Shown: in pieces, positions 10,847 to 22,800 of the stretch
How positions within the stretch are numbered: position 1 is the first letter of the stretch
Layout: the number at the start of each line of letters is the position of its first letter
NCBI GenBank assembly: GCA_907165065.1
Contig: OU015541.1
Location: 12,391,001 to 12,455,000, forward strand
DNA: 64,000 bases
Source: Caprimulgus europaeus
Lineage: Eukaryota; Chordata; Aves; Caprimulgiformes; Caprimulgidae
Direction of reading: 5' to 3'
The notes under the pieces: generated by a model
The model's input: the letters and a program-made list of their open reading frames with translations, nothing else
What the model was told of the DNA's origin: nothing
Databases searched by the model: none
Translations under genes and position numbers: made by a program

Positions 10847-13800
10847 GTAGGTTGCCAAAAATGTTGGGAGTGAGGGGAGGAAGATGAACATCTTGGAAAA
10901 CTTGCTTATGTACCTGAATGATTTAGAGGCATGTTGGAATATGGTTAAAATATCACCAGTCGAATCAGAGATGTATGTATATATATATTTATTTTCTTTT
11001 CCGTTGGGTGGTGGACAATGCCCTGCAGAAGGGGAGTGCTGGCCTGCTTTCAGGTTCTGAAACAAAGCTGTGACTCTAAAGGTCAGTCAGGAGCACACCC
11101 AAGGCTCCAGGCTTTCTCAAACACGGGCTCTGGCTCCTCGTGCAGATGGCCGTATGGCGAACACGCTGTGATAGCTGACGGTGTTTTGGAAGGCTTGTTT
11201 CTGTACGTGGTTCTGAGACTTCAGCGTAGTGGCTTGTGAGAGCTGCTTTTGTTGAAGGCAGGCTTTCCCCTCTCTGATTCACTGTTCAAGAAACTGTAGT
11301 AAACATCCTGAATGACTTGAGTCCAGCCACACCAGATTTTTCTTACCTACCTCCTTTCCACCCCCTTTCTTTCTTTTGAAGACTGCTCCGTGTGCACGGG
11401 GTGTTTCTCATGGGCTTTCTGTAGCACTGATGTTATCCAGTATTTTGAAATAACTGGAACCTGGACCAATTACCTTTTGACATGGGAGGTACAACATCCT
11501 GGGGTGCTGGAGGGATAATAAACTCTGTTCAGCACCCAGTGATCCCACAGATTGAGATCATACATTTCATGGGTCTGTTTTGAAGGAAGAGATTTAGTTG
11601 GCTGTGCATCCTCTTGAATGGTTGGGTTTGCAGCCTGTGCAGCCTACAGCTGTTGAGCTGGCTTGGTGTTGGGAGGATCCATGTGTGTAATGGGGAAATG
11701 TTTGAGTGAAAGTCAGTCATAGGATTGTTGGGGTTGGAAGGGACCATTAAAGGTCATCTAGTTCAACCCCCTTGGAGTGAGCAGGGACATCTTCAACAAC
11801 ATCAACATCTTCTATGATCTATATAGGTAATAGGGAAATGTTTGAGTGAAAGTCATGGAATCACAGAATGGTTTGAGTTGGAAGGGACCATTAAAGGCCA
11901 TCTAGTCCAACCCCCTTGCAGTGAGCTGGGACATCTTAACTAGATGAGGTTGCTCAGAGCAACCCGATTCTGTGATCCATGTATGTAATGGGGAAATGTT
12001 TGAGTGAAAGTCCCAGTGTGCTGCTGTGCTTGGGAAGGGTAAATAGCTATCCTGGGTGTGTAGAGAAGCTGAACTCTGGAGAGCGGGGTGGGAGGATCAT
12101 CATCTGTGTCTGCTATAGTAGACAAGACATGGTAAACACCAAGGTCTGCTGTTAGTGTCCCTACATAAAGGGTGTAAGGGTTTTTTGTTGGGTTTTTTTT
12201 AGAGCTGGAAGAGATGCAGAAGTGACTCAGAAAATGAGTGCACCAGGAAGGAGACTCTGGAAAAGAGGCCATGCCATGATGAAAGGCTGTCTGGGATATC
12301 TGAAAGCTGATATGCTAGAGGCAATACAATTACTGTGTGTAAGCAGGGACATAAGGAAAAGTGTCTTTTAATGCTGCATATTAATCTAGTAGGCAGGAGC
12401 TGACTGCTTAATTGGCCATGGAAACCAGACTGACTTGAAATAACGCTCCGAGTAAGGAAGCTTTCCCGGCGGGCTGGGGAAGGAGGTGAGGCACGCTCAG
12501 CCTCTGCAAAGGAGCTCAGGCAAATAAGTGTTGTGCTGGAAGCATAAGGAGCAAGGGGAAATTTCAGATGGTGTGGATGCAGGAAGCTGAACTTGGCTGG
12601 TTTCTTTTGGCTTTCATGTCTTTGCAATTTATGGCTGGAACCCTGCGAGGTGGCAACGCAGCATGGAGGCTTTGAGGCTGCCCAGAGCCAAAGGCACCAT
12701 TGCTCTTTGCATAAAGCTGGAGAAGCTGCACTTGGGCAGCAGCTAACAGCTCTGTCTGGAGATGATGTGGCTCAACCTGGCAGATAGCCGATCAGAATCA
12801 CAGGACAGGGACAGCGTGGAGGCTACGGGTAGAGAAGGCATTGCAAAAGTGCTGACCCAGTTGGAGAACACTGGTCTCCTGTGCAAGCCCTGTGCAGGGG
12901 TGGCTCGTGACCTGGTGTTAGTGGGAGGCTGGTGTGTAACTTTGCAGAAGAACTGGGTCAGCTGAAAGGTGCTGATGATGCTTGTGGCCTCACTAAGAGT
13001 TGAAGGTGGCAGAGAGTAGCTTTTTCCTGAGATATGAGCAGCCGTGCCCGTTCCTTGCTGTCTGCTGTTTGTCCAGCTCTCCCCACGCTCTGGCAGTGCA
13101 GCAGCCTGATAACGTGTGTGCTCTGTGGTAATGCTGCTAAAAGATCTGCCAGCATCCTCAGAGCGTGGGATCCTGTCTGAGGAGTGTCTGCAGAGTGGCT
13201 CCTCTCTGCCTTTGAAAGCTATGTAGGAAGTTGTGCTTAATGTTAGCTGTCTGATAGCTTTTTGGAAACTAAATGCTTTATGATGAATGCTGGGTTTGGT
13301 TAGCTGAAGTTTCAAGTAAGTTTTCAGAACTGGTTTTCTTTAGTTTTACAGATTTATTCCCGGTTGTGCCCCCCTGAAACACTGCTTGTCCAGATCTCAC
13401 AAGGCAAATCTCAGCAGCTCTCCAGGCTTCAATCTGCAGCTCAGGTTCCATGGACCTCTCCGTTCTGACCTGTTTCTCCCCAGTTTCCCCCTTCTCCCTA
13501 TAAATAACCTATTTTGCTGGTTTCCTTCTGCATTACTGGCAAACATAACTGGTCCAAAAATATTAAAGAGAGGAATTAAAATCTGGTGCTTTGGCATCAG
13601 AGGGGCAGCAGGCTCACACGGATGTCCGATTCAAGGCCCACTGTTTAGTATTGTGTATTAGATTAGTTTCCTGTTATGACTGGAATTGGGTATTTTCAAA
13701 ATTTGCAAGCAATACACTTAACTTCCTTTAGTTCCCAAAGACAAAATAAACCAGAAGTCTTTTGCATGCTGTGCTGCTGTGAAACCAGGGATGTAGGGTA

Positions 13801-16800
13801 AATAGGTGTACAGCGAGGGTTGTGAATGGGAGCACGTGTGTGTGAGCAGCTGTAAGCAATTGATAGGACCAGAGGGATGCTCTTACCTCTTGGCTTCTGT
13901 AGAACCAGACATGGGAAATGACCAAAACTTAGGACCATATAGGAAAGTTAACCAGCTGCCTAGAAGATTCATTAAAAAAAATACTTCAAGTCCAACTCTG
14001 TTTATTGTGGTGTGATGCTGAAAAAGGTTCTGGTTCATTACAGTACCTAATAACAACATAAAAACTCTGCTCTGAAGTTTAAAAAGAGTTTTAACGGAGT
14101 CACAATGTGGTTTTGCAAGTTGCAAGTTTCCCCAGAAAAACTATTTAATCTCTTGGGAAAAGCTGCATGGCTTTTTTATGATTGATGCAGCAATAATAAA
14201 ACTTTGCCTGAGCAGCTGTGATAACTGAGGAGACACCAGTTTGCAAAGGGAGGGAAGAGTGGGAATGAACTGTTTTGTTCCAGTCAGTTCAGTTGTGACT
14301 TTTCTTTTTCCCAGTATAACCTTTGGTAGATCTATGCTGGAGCTGCCTGCAGTGAGTGAATGTGGTACACAGAATTGAAAAGATAAAGGCTTTGTGGGGT
14401 TCACTGTGTTAAAGTTGAAGCCACCTGCTAAATTGCTTCTTTTATCCTTGGATTTTAAGTAGCTGCCTTGCTCAGGGCACTTTCTCACTTGCACAAAGGC
14501 TGCGTTCCATATGGAAAAAGTTGTCTTCTGTGTTTGAAGTGTAACTTTATATATATATATCGAAGGATGAATTGAAGCTTGTTTGAATAATGCTGCTTTC
14601 CTGTCTTCAGGCTTCTCACACTTCATTCTGGAGCCGGAATAGTCTTTAATTTTAGTGATGTTTTGAATAGGCACAGACATAAAGCGAATGCACAGAGGAA
14701 GAATAACGTTTTTGCTTTTGTTGAATGAGTGTATGCACACCAATCCACTTAAAAACCTAAAGAATAGGGATGGTACGTACACATAGTTCTGCAAGTATAT
14801 TAAATAAATACATTGACTCCAACAGGTCAGTGTCTGGATATTAAAAAAAAAGTTGGCATATAGGCATGTATATAGATAAATAAAAATTAAAATAAATAGC
14901 CAAATAATTGGGAAGAGCACAAAAGCCAAATGTGCAGTGTTGTGTGCTCTGGCTCCCCACATACCTTTTGTCCATTCCCAAAGCTGGCAGAGGATGGGGG
15001 GGTGCTCCAGGGAGGCACTGCCATTCACTCTGGGTTTGCTGGGTACTGGTGCCAGAGCTCCCCTGTGCACAGACAGTCCATGTAAAAGCAGGTTTGAGCA
15101 AGTGCATCTGCCTTTCCTCCCATGTCCTGTGAAATCCCTCACTGGGTTCAGTTCCTATTGCAGTTCTTGTGCTAAGTCCCATGCAGAGTCACCCCTGTGC
15201 CCCGCTTTCTGCCCGGCTTCTGAGGCAGCCTGTGTTCCTGGCAGTATCCCTGCCTTCACAGCTTCATTTCCTTCTCTTTTCCCTCACCTAGAGTGAGGAG
15301 AAAGGAGTGTGTGGGCAGTTATATCTGCCTGAAGTGCTGTGTCCCCTCTGGTTTCACCCAGCTCGGTACCTGGGAACAGGGCTAGGATTCTGAGAATAGC
15401 TGTGGCTTCCTAACAAAGATGCATCTCCATCCCAGTGATGTCCCACCGCTGCCCGGAAAGGGGATGGCTCAGGCTTCTGGTTTTCTGCCTGTGAAGTGTT
15501 CCAAGCACTCAAATCACTGTTATCCTTTCTCTTCTCACCCTTTGCTCAGCAGAAGGAGAAGCTGAAGCCGAGTGGCTGCAGGACGCGGGTCTGTCCGACC
15601 TCCTCGGGGACGGTGCCTCGGAGAACGACAACATCGTGCTGCTCTCCACCCTGACCAAGACCCAGGCTGCCGCCGTGCAGCGGCGCCTGGACACCTACTC
15701 CCGGTCCCGGAGGAGGAAGAACAAGCATCCTGTGCGTGATGTCCGAGACATTTTTGGAGTGGTCAGCTCTGAGGTGTGTTGATTTAATGGGATCTCCTGA
15801 AAGACTTTGTGGTGTTGCGGGAGGTGACTTGGCTTTCTGGGTCTAGGGCTCCTTTCATTTCCTGATGGATGGCTTCAGCATTTGAGCTGAAATGAAGCTG
15901 AGGTTGTAGATATTCTGCACCCAGGTTGCAATGTTGAGAAGTTGCTACAAGACTTGCAGGTCTATAATCTTCCTAGAGGTGGGTAGAAGACTTCTGTGCA
16001 GTGTCTGCAGTGCTGCAGCCTGGTGGAGCACCGGCACCGTTTGGAGCCCTCTTGTGTTTTCTTTATTCCGGTGCCATGTTAAATCATCATTAACCAAAAA
16101 AAGAGAAAACTTCATCAATTCAGTTCTGAGAAGCTGATCTCGTACAGGTGGTAATTCTAGGGAAAGAATAGCTACTGCCTTTTTTTTGCTAGGGAATACA
16201 TTACTGTTAACCTTTAGCTGCTCTCTTGCTGTGCTGCTCCTCTTTTGATTGTGAGCACAGGTAGAGCATCCTTATTTTTCCTACAGGCTGCTGAATAGTT
16301 TCCCAATCAGGGCTTCTTGTGACTTTCTTTACTTGGCCAAGTGTCTAGCCAGAAGGTATTGAGCTTAACCAAGATCTACCTTTTTCAGGAGCATGGGACT
16401 CTGCTGTCTACTAGAAATGAATGCTCCTTTTCCTCAGATTGAGCACCTTTGCAACATCTTTTACTGTCATGAGATGAATTATACCCAAATAATCCCCTGA
16501 ATGCTTTAAGGGAATGACACTACCAGCCTGCAACATCACTGGAAGCTGCTGTGGTTGTGTTCTTTGTAACTGCCCAGGGTTAAGGTGCAGATTGCTTCCT
16601 TACTGTGAGTTGCACTGAGACAGAATCATGGTTGATTTGCTTTTGTAGCACATTGTTTGCATTCCTGCACAAATGGGTGATGAAAAGATGACATTTCTGA
16701 AAGAAATAATGATGCAGGCTTGTTTCAAGTGCCTCAGCTGAAATTCAGCAAGTTTTTAAACTTGCAGATTAAATAGAAACCTGGTATATCTCTTAAAATA

Positions 16801-19800
16801 ATTTTACTTTCTATTGCATAGGAATGGAGATTTTTGAGCTCTTAATCTTATGTGTCCACTCACTAGGTTGCTAATATTTGCATTTGATAATTTGCATTTG
16901 ATATGCAACTGAGATAAAATCTGATGTTTCAGAATGACATTTTGGTATAATGAAGGCATGTGCAAAGGTACCAGAGCTTCCTGTTTAAATTGCCTTAACT
17001 TAATTAGAAGTGAAACATTTTCCTCACTTTTTACTTTAGGCAAGATCATTGGACTCTTTTCCAGTGACTCTGCTGGAATTATTCATATTTTCTTTGGCTT
17101 TTTTTTTTTTTTAAACTTTACAGTTGCCTCTGAGAACTACAGTTTTAGTGGAGGTCACTGGAACAAAAACCAGCATTGTGTTTTTCTCCCTCTCTTTTTA
17201 AAATGAAAATAAGATAATATATTCTGAATTGGTGCATTTGACTGTTCCTCTGTTAAGCTCATGGCTACTCAGCCATGAGCTTAACCTCTGTGTTTGTTCC
17301 TTGCTTGTCTTCACAGTGTACACAAGGGGTGGTGGTTGCCTTCTTTATTTCATGGGAAGTGACTGATGCTCAGCTTGGGCAAACTGAGAGTGATTTCTGT
17401 GTAAAATGGTAAACTTCTGAGACATTAGGATATGACAGTGGATATAGGCACTGAGTAGAGTAAGTCCTTTACCTTTGAGTAATTCCTGGAGAAATCCCAG
17501 AGGGAAGCAGACCTTTTGGTTAATTTTCCATACTGGTTTGCTGTGTTGTCCCAGTTCCAAGCACAATTTTGGGGCTCTGAAGGACGTGTCCAGGAACCAT
17601 ATGCCAAAAAATGTGTGGTGTTGCTATAACACTTGTTCCAGGCATGTAGCAAAACAAGATAAATCCCTTATCATGCCAAAATATATTTCAAATCTCCACT
17701 TTGTAAGTGAGGAAAGAGAAATGCAGAAGGTAAGGTGTGTGATCAAGCCAGAAGGTAAATGAATTGGTTCCTCTTTCATGGCAAGCCCATCAGTTGTGCA
17801 CATACTCTAAAGATACAGGATGTCTTCTGTGCAGATGAACTGTTTTGGCCATTTGCAGTGATTTTGTACAGGTTCCTTTCAACTTTCAGTCCTCAGCCCA
17901 CAATTCCACGTCATAAGCATGTTCTCAGAAAGTTGCTAACTTTTGGTAATAAAATAAGCTTTCCTATATTCTAACTAGTTCTAGTAAAAGTAAGGTTTTT
18001 ATTAATAATTTGCCTATCAAATGCCTCCTTAGACTTTTAAAGATTCACTTCTCTGTAGACACGAAGAGGTAGGTTACTGTGAAGCCCATGAAGGGAAATT
18101 TTTAGGTGTTGATGTCTACTTAATGTGTTCTTTCTCTAATGTGATGGGTAGATCCCATGCAGCGTGGTTGGTCCACTGTTTGTTAGCCTCTCAGTGCATG
18201 AATTAAAAGGAGGAAACTGGCTTCTGACTGGGTGAGAGAAAGAATTGACTTAATGATGTGCAAATTTATCACAATTACTGTCTATGTCATCTGTTTTACA
18301 CCTGCCTGCCAAATCCTCTAATTATAATTCTTCATTTCAGAGTAGTCTTGTAGCCCTGAGCTTGAACAGCATTTTCTTAGACTAGCAGACAAAGCCAGGT
18401 GTGTTTTGGGTTTGTTTTTTTCCTGGCAAAATTGTGTTGTCTTATAATAACTTTCATTTTGTGCAGACAAACATGTTCTGATTTATTTTTCAGGAGACAG
18501 CAGCAGAGAAAAAGGAGTCCAGTCCAGATCAGTTGTGGCACAACCTACGGGCATCAAATGTACAGAGAAGTAAGAAGGAAGTTTTTAAATGTAGAGTAGG
18601 ATTGGAAGGGGAGTAGGATCTGAAGTAGGGCTGGAAGTGGAAGGGAAATTATAGTAGTCTGGACTCTGAAATATTGGCCTTGTTTGTGTTTTTTTAAATA
18701 CATAGTTATCCACAGTTGTGGATTTAGCAAATTTTTCCAGACTCTGGTGTTGTTAATTGATAACTAACTCTTCAAGAAAGTAATTAGAAGATGCAAATAA
18801 AACCACTCTAGCAAAGATCTTATGGTGAAAGCCTATAAATGCCATATGCCATTGTGTGAAGAGAAGTTAGCCCTAGGTATGCCATTTAATTTAAGACCAT
18901 GCTCGTGTCTTACCAGTGATCTGGTGGTTGTAGCTGTAATGTTGTGACTTTAAGCTAAGCTCACTCTACTGATCAGTCTCAAACTGTGCTATGATGACAC
19001 TCCTTTCAAATGTTAATATAGTTGTTGGTTTGTTGGGTTTTTTTAATTAAAAAGTGGTGGTCCTCAAATCTGTCTCAAACTTCTTTTAGCTCACTTATTA
19101 CCTAAGCTTCATCCTTTTGGCTTTCTGAAATTGAAGACACTTTCTCCTCTGTAGCAGAAACCCAGGATTACTCCTGCATGGTTCGAAGCCCTGGAAAAGA
19201 GGAGATGTTCAACATGGATGTTGCCTACTCAGAGCAAGCGGCTGTCCTGCTCAAGGGGTCATTCCTGTCTGAATCTAGGAGGTTAAAGGATGGAAATGCC
19301 CTAACTGTAAGCACTGAAGGAATTTTTCCTGTTAGAATTTGTTAGTTCCCTTCTTGTGTAGAGGGGTACAAGACTTTTGATTCAACTGTGAGCTCTTGGA
19401 AATGTCCACTATGGGATAGTGTTGGAACAGGTCTGTATTAGGTAGGTGTTTTTGGACAGGAAATGCAGTTATCCTTGTGATGTGGGGCGAAGGTAACTGT
19501 TGTGTCATGAAAGGTCAAAAGAAATAGTACTTGTGTGTGTGAAACTACCTATTTGGATTTGATCATGGGTAATTTCCACTGAAAAGAAGAGGACAACTGG
19601 AATTTCTTACTTGCAATACTAACAGTTTTCTTCCTTGCCAATGTACCAGAGTGCTTCCAAAGTTCAAGTAGATTAGGGTGGGTATCAGGCTGTCTTTAAT
19701 TTAGATAAATTTGAATTCCAATACAGTTAAAAAGCAATGCTGAAAAGAGAAAATATTTATTCAGCTGTGGGTTGAGTAGAAGTAGGAGTAGTTTGGGGCA

Positions 19801-22800
19801 TTTGTTTAGTGTTGAAAACAAGAGAATGAATAGACGCCTGGTTATGGTGAGGAATGATAAAAATGCAGCAAAACTTGATACCAGTGGGATTGGTGATGTG
19901 TGTACTGAACCTTGGGTGTGTTTGCCCTTAGAAATTTAAGATCCCCAAGGGCAGACTAGGAGTGACCAGGATTGGAGATCTATCTGCTCAGGACATGAAG
20001 AAGATCCCCACGCTGGCCCTTATTGAACTAACAGCTCTCTGTGATGTTCTGGGCTTTGAGCTGAAGAGGAACAAGGCATCAAAACTGAAAACAACAGGTT
20101 AGTTGTATTTCATCTTGATTTTTCTTTTTTGTGGTGCATTTTTTTTAACATTGATCTTCTCATAGGTTTGTTTTTGAAATGGTGGAACAGAGAGGGTCTT
20201 CAATAAGAAACCTTGTGACAGGTGTTTTTCCCTTGGTTGGAATTTCTCCTGGAAGTCACTGAATCATAACATCAAGACCTAGCATCACATTTATCTCTGA
20301 CTGTCAAATGCACTTGTCCTGTTAACTATTCCTCTCTTTTTCCCCAGTACCTACACTTGTAAAATGTGCCCTCTTAGTCTGCAGTGGTGGATATATCCCT
20401 GACATCTGTATTAGTGGAGGTACAGACTTATAACATGTTGTTTCTGTTGTAGAGAAAAGACTCTTTGGAGTTCCACTCAACACTCTGTTGGAAAACGACC
20501 AAAAACTGCTCCCCAACACCAAGGTCCCTCTGTTACTCCAGGCAGTAAGTTCTCTTCTGATTTTGTTTGCACCTCTGATCCTCAGAGTCAAGAAGCCTGT
20601 GATAAGGAAGGGCTGACTTCTCATCCTTTGTGCCTAAGAACTTTCTTTTTTTCACCTTTTAATAGCTGCTGTCCTGCTTGGAAAAGAGAGGGCTTGAAAC
20701 AGAGGGCATCTTGAGAGTGTCTGGGTCCCAGACCAGAATCAAGGTATGAGATCTTTAGTAGTGTTTGAGAGTATCAGAAGTGATCAGGAAGCATCTTGCT
20801 GAAGCAAATATCTAAATAACCTGAATTGTCTCATCTCCCTTCCCGTTACAACCAGACACATCCATTGCTGGGAAATCTGGGAGTGTGCCTGCTCTGAGGG
20901 TCTCTGTGTGCCTTTGACTTTAGGGGTTGCCCTCCTAGTGCTCAGCTACAGAATTTCCCTTGTATTTGCTTATTAAAGCATGTAATTAATTCCATCTTTA
21001 TTTATAGAGTCTGGAACAGAAGCTAGAAAGGGACTTCTACACTGGCCTTTTCCGCTGGGATGAAGTCCACCAGAATGATGTCTCTGGGCTACTGAAGAGG
21101 TTCATAAGAGAGCTGCCAGCCCCACTGCTGACAGCAGAGTACCTCCCTGCTTTTGCTGCTGTACAAAGTGAGTGCCTGCTTTGCCTGTTCAGCATCAGTT
21201 TGCTGGTTTGTGCTTTTCTTGCCAAGTTCTGCTGGTCTGGGGCTCTCCTGTGAGGTGTGTTGGGAGCCTGTGGGTTCGGTGGTAGTACAGAGCACGATCC
21301 CAGCTGTAGCCAAACTCGGGTACTATGATGTGTCAGCCTGAGAGCTGTAGCCACTGGTGCTTGCTTGCATACATCCTTGGCTAGGAGCACTGTCCTGGAG
21401 TCTTGAATTATATTGTGTCATTTGAGGCTGCAAAGTTGCTACCATGAATTAGGACAACTTGATAACTAGTGACATGCAGGCTGAGCTGTGGCAGCTGGCC
21501 AGGGTGCCCAGCCTTGGCTTGCAATGCAATGTTCTGCAAGTGCCTTATTTTGAGTTTTGCTCCTCAATAGGTGGTGTGGATGCATTAAGCTAGCTGTTTA
21601 AATGCACATAATTTTTTTTTGGTACAAGAAACTGGGAATAATGGGGTCTTGCTAGTAGTACTGTGTACTCTGACCCAAACCAGCCAGTCTTCTAAAACAC
21701 AGGTAGTTCACTATGAAGTGAAAGGCTACATGAGCTTCATTTACTCTGCAAAACAAGGTCTCAAATCCTAGGTGACAAACACTACAATAAGTAATTGCCT
21801 TATTCCTTGAGGGATTCCTGTGCTCAGAAAGAACAGTGCTAGGAGTCTGAATCCCTTGTCCTGTTGTTGCTCTCCTCCTTTAGATATTCCAGACCTGAAG
21901 CAACGATTGCAAGCTCTAAACCTCCTGATCCTGATTCTACCAGAGCCCAACAGAAACACTCTAAAGGTAACTACCTGTTCTGGATGTTACTGGAAAAAAT
22001 ATTCTCATTCCAGGTTTTTATTCAAGAAACTATCAGTTTTGTAAATAACTTACATTATGCCATTTGGTTTGTTTCACTGACTTGAGAATGGAAATCTGTC
22101 ATGGGGGTAGAAGAAAGAACCTCAAGGCTCTGCAGGGAACGTAAGCTGGAAGCACAGTTTGCCTCTTGGGTACAGACTTAAGAGTGGTAGGAACCCATGT
22201 GATTTTGGAGCACCCCATTTAGAAACGTGCTCTTCCTCCTCACCATGGAGTGAAGGGTGTGTAGGTCTTACATTGCCTGTGGGCATGCTAAGATAGAGGG
22301 AAAGAAATTCAGTCTTTTGATTGATGGTTTGTGGTATTGTCACCAGCTATGAAGGATAGTGTTTAAATTAAAAAACAAAAACTAATAAATAATTCTAAAT
22401 AATACTATATAATAATCCTGAGCTTATAACTTCCTACCCTTTTTTGGTCAGAAGGCATTTCAAATCCTTTCACCTAGTACTTTTTGAAAGAATAATTGCT
22501 GATGGGAGCAGCTTTGCAGGCAGAGCACAACCTTTGCCTTTCTGTGCTTTGAAAGAACTTGGTGGCTGCTGCTGCTGCTTTTTTTTTTCTCTTTTTTTTT
22601 TTTCCTCTGAGTAGCTCAGCTTTCAGGGAATAAAGACAAGGCTGACTTAGCACCCTGCAAACTTTATAGAGTGCAGGAATCTGTAATCCAGTCAAAGATG
22701 ATGTGTCATGTGTCACGGCTTTGCTGGAGGCGTGAGGCAGAAGAGATCGTCCAGAAGGGTTTATTTTTCCACATCTGGGAATAGCTTTGAGGCGATACTG

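Larger units (their letters stand above)
11675..12012. repeat. tandem segment: three copies of a 27-bp core with CR1 tails between
   Basis: The core 'taatggggaaatgtttgagt' followed by 'gaaagtc' occurs at 11688, 11828 and 11986, in the same orientation, with 'gatccatg'/'gatctata'-type sequence just upstream each time. The two intervals (140 and 158 bp) each contain one minus-strand CR1 tail. This is best explained by tandem duplication of a CR1-containing segment. Confidence 0.85.
10847..15552 (+). other. ARHGAP40: intron 1 between coding exons, 4.7 kb
   Basis: It holds two CR1 tails within a tandem segment (11675-12012), a TA microsatellite near 14549 and a 333-codon minus-strand open frame (14141-15142). 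No other exon of the family is recognisable. Confidence 0.8.
15774..18493 (+). other. ARHGAP40: intron 2, 2.7 kb
   Basis: It contains a perfect hairpin at 17252 and a pair of POU octamer sequences near 16876, listed separately. No additional exon or repeat family is recognised. Confidence 0.75.
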
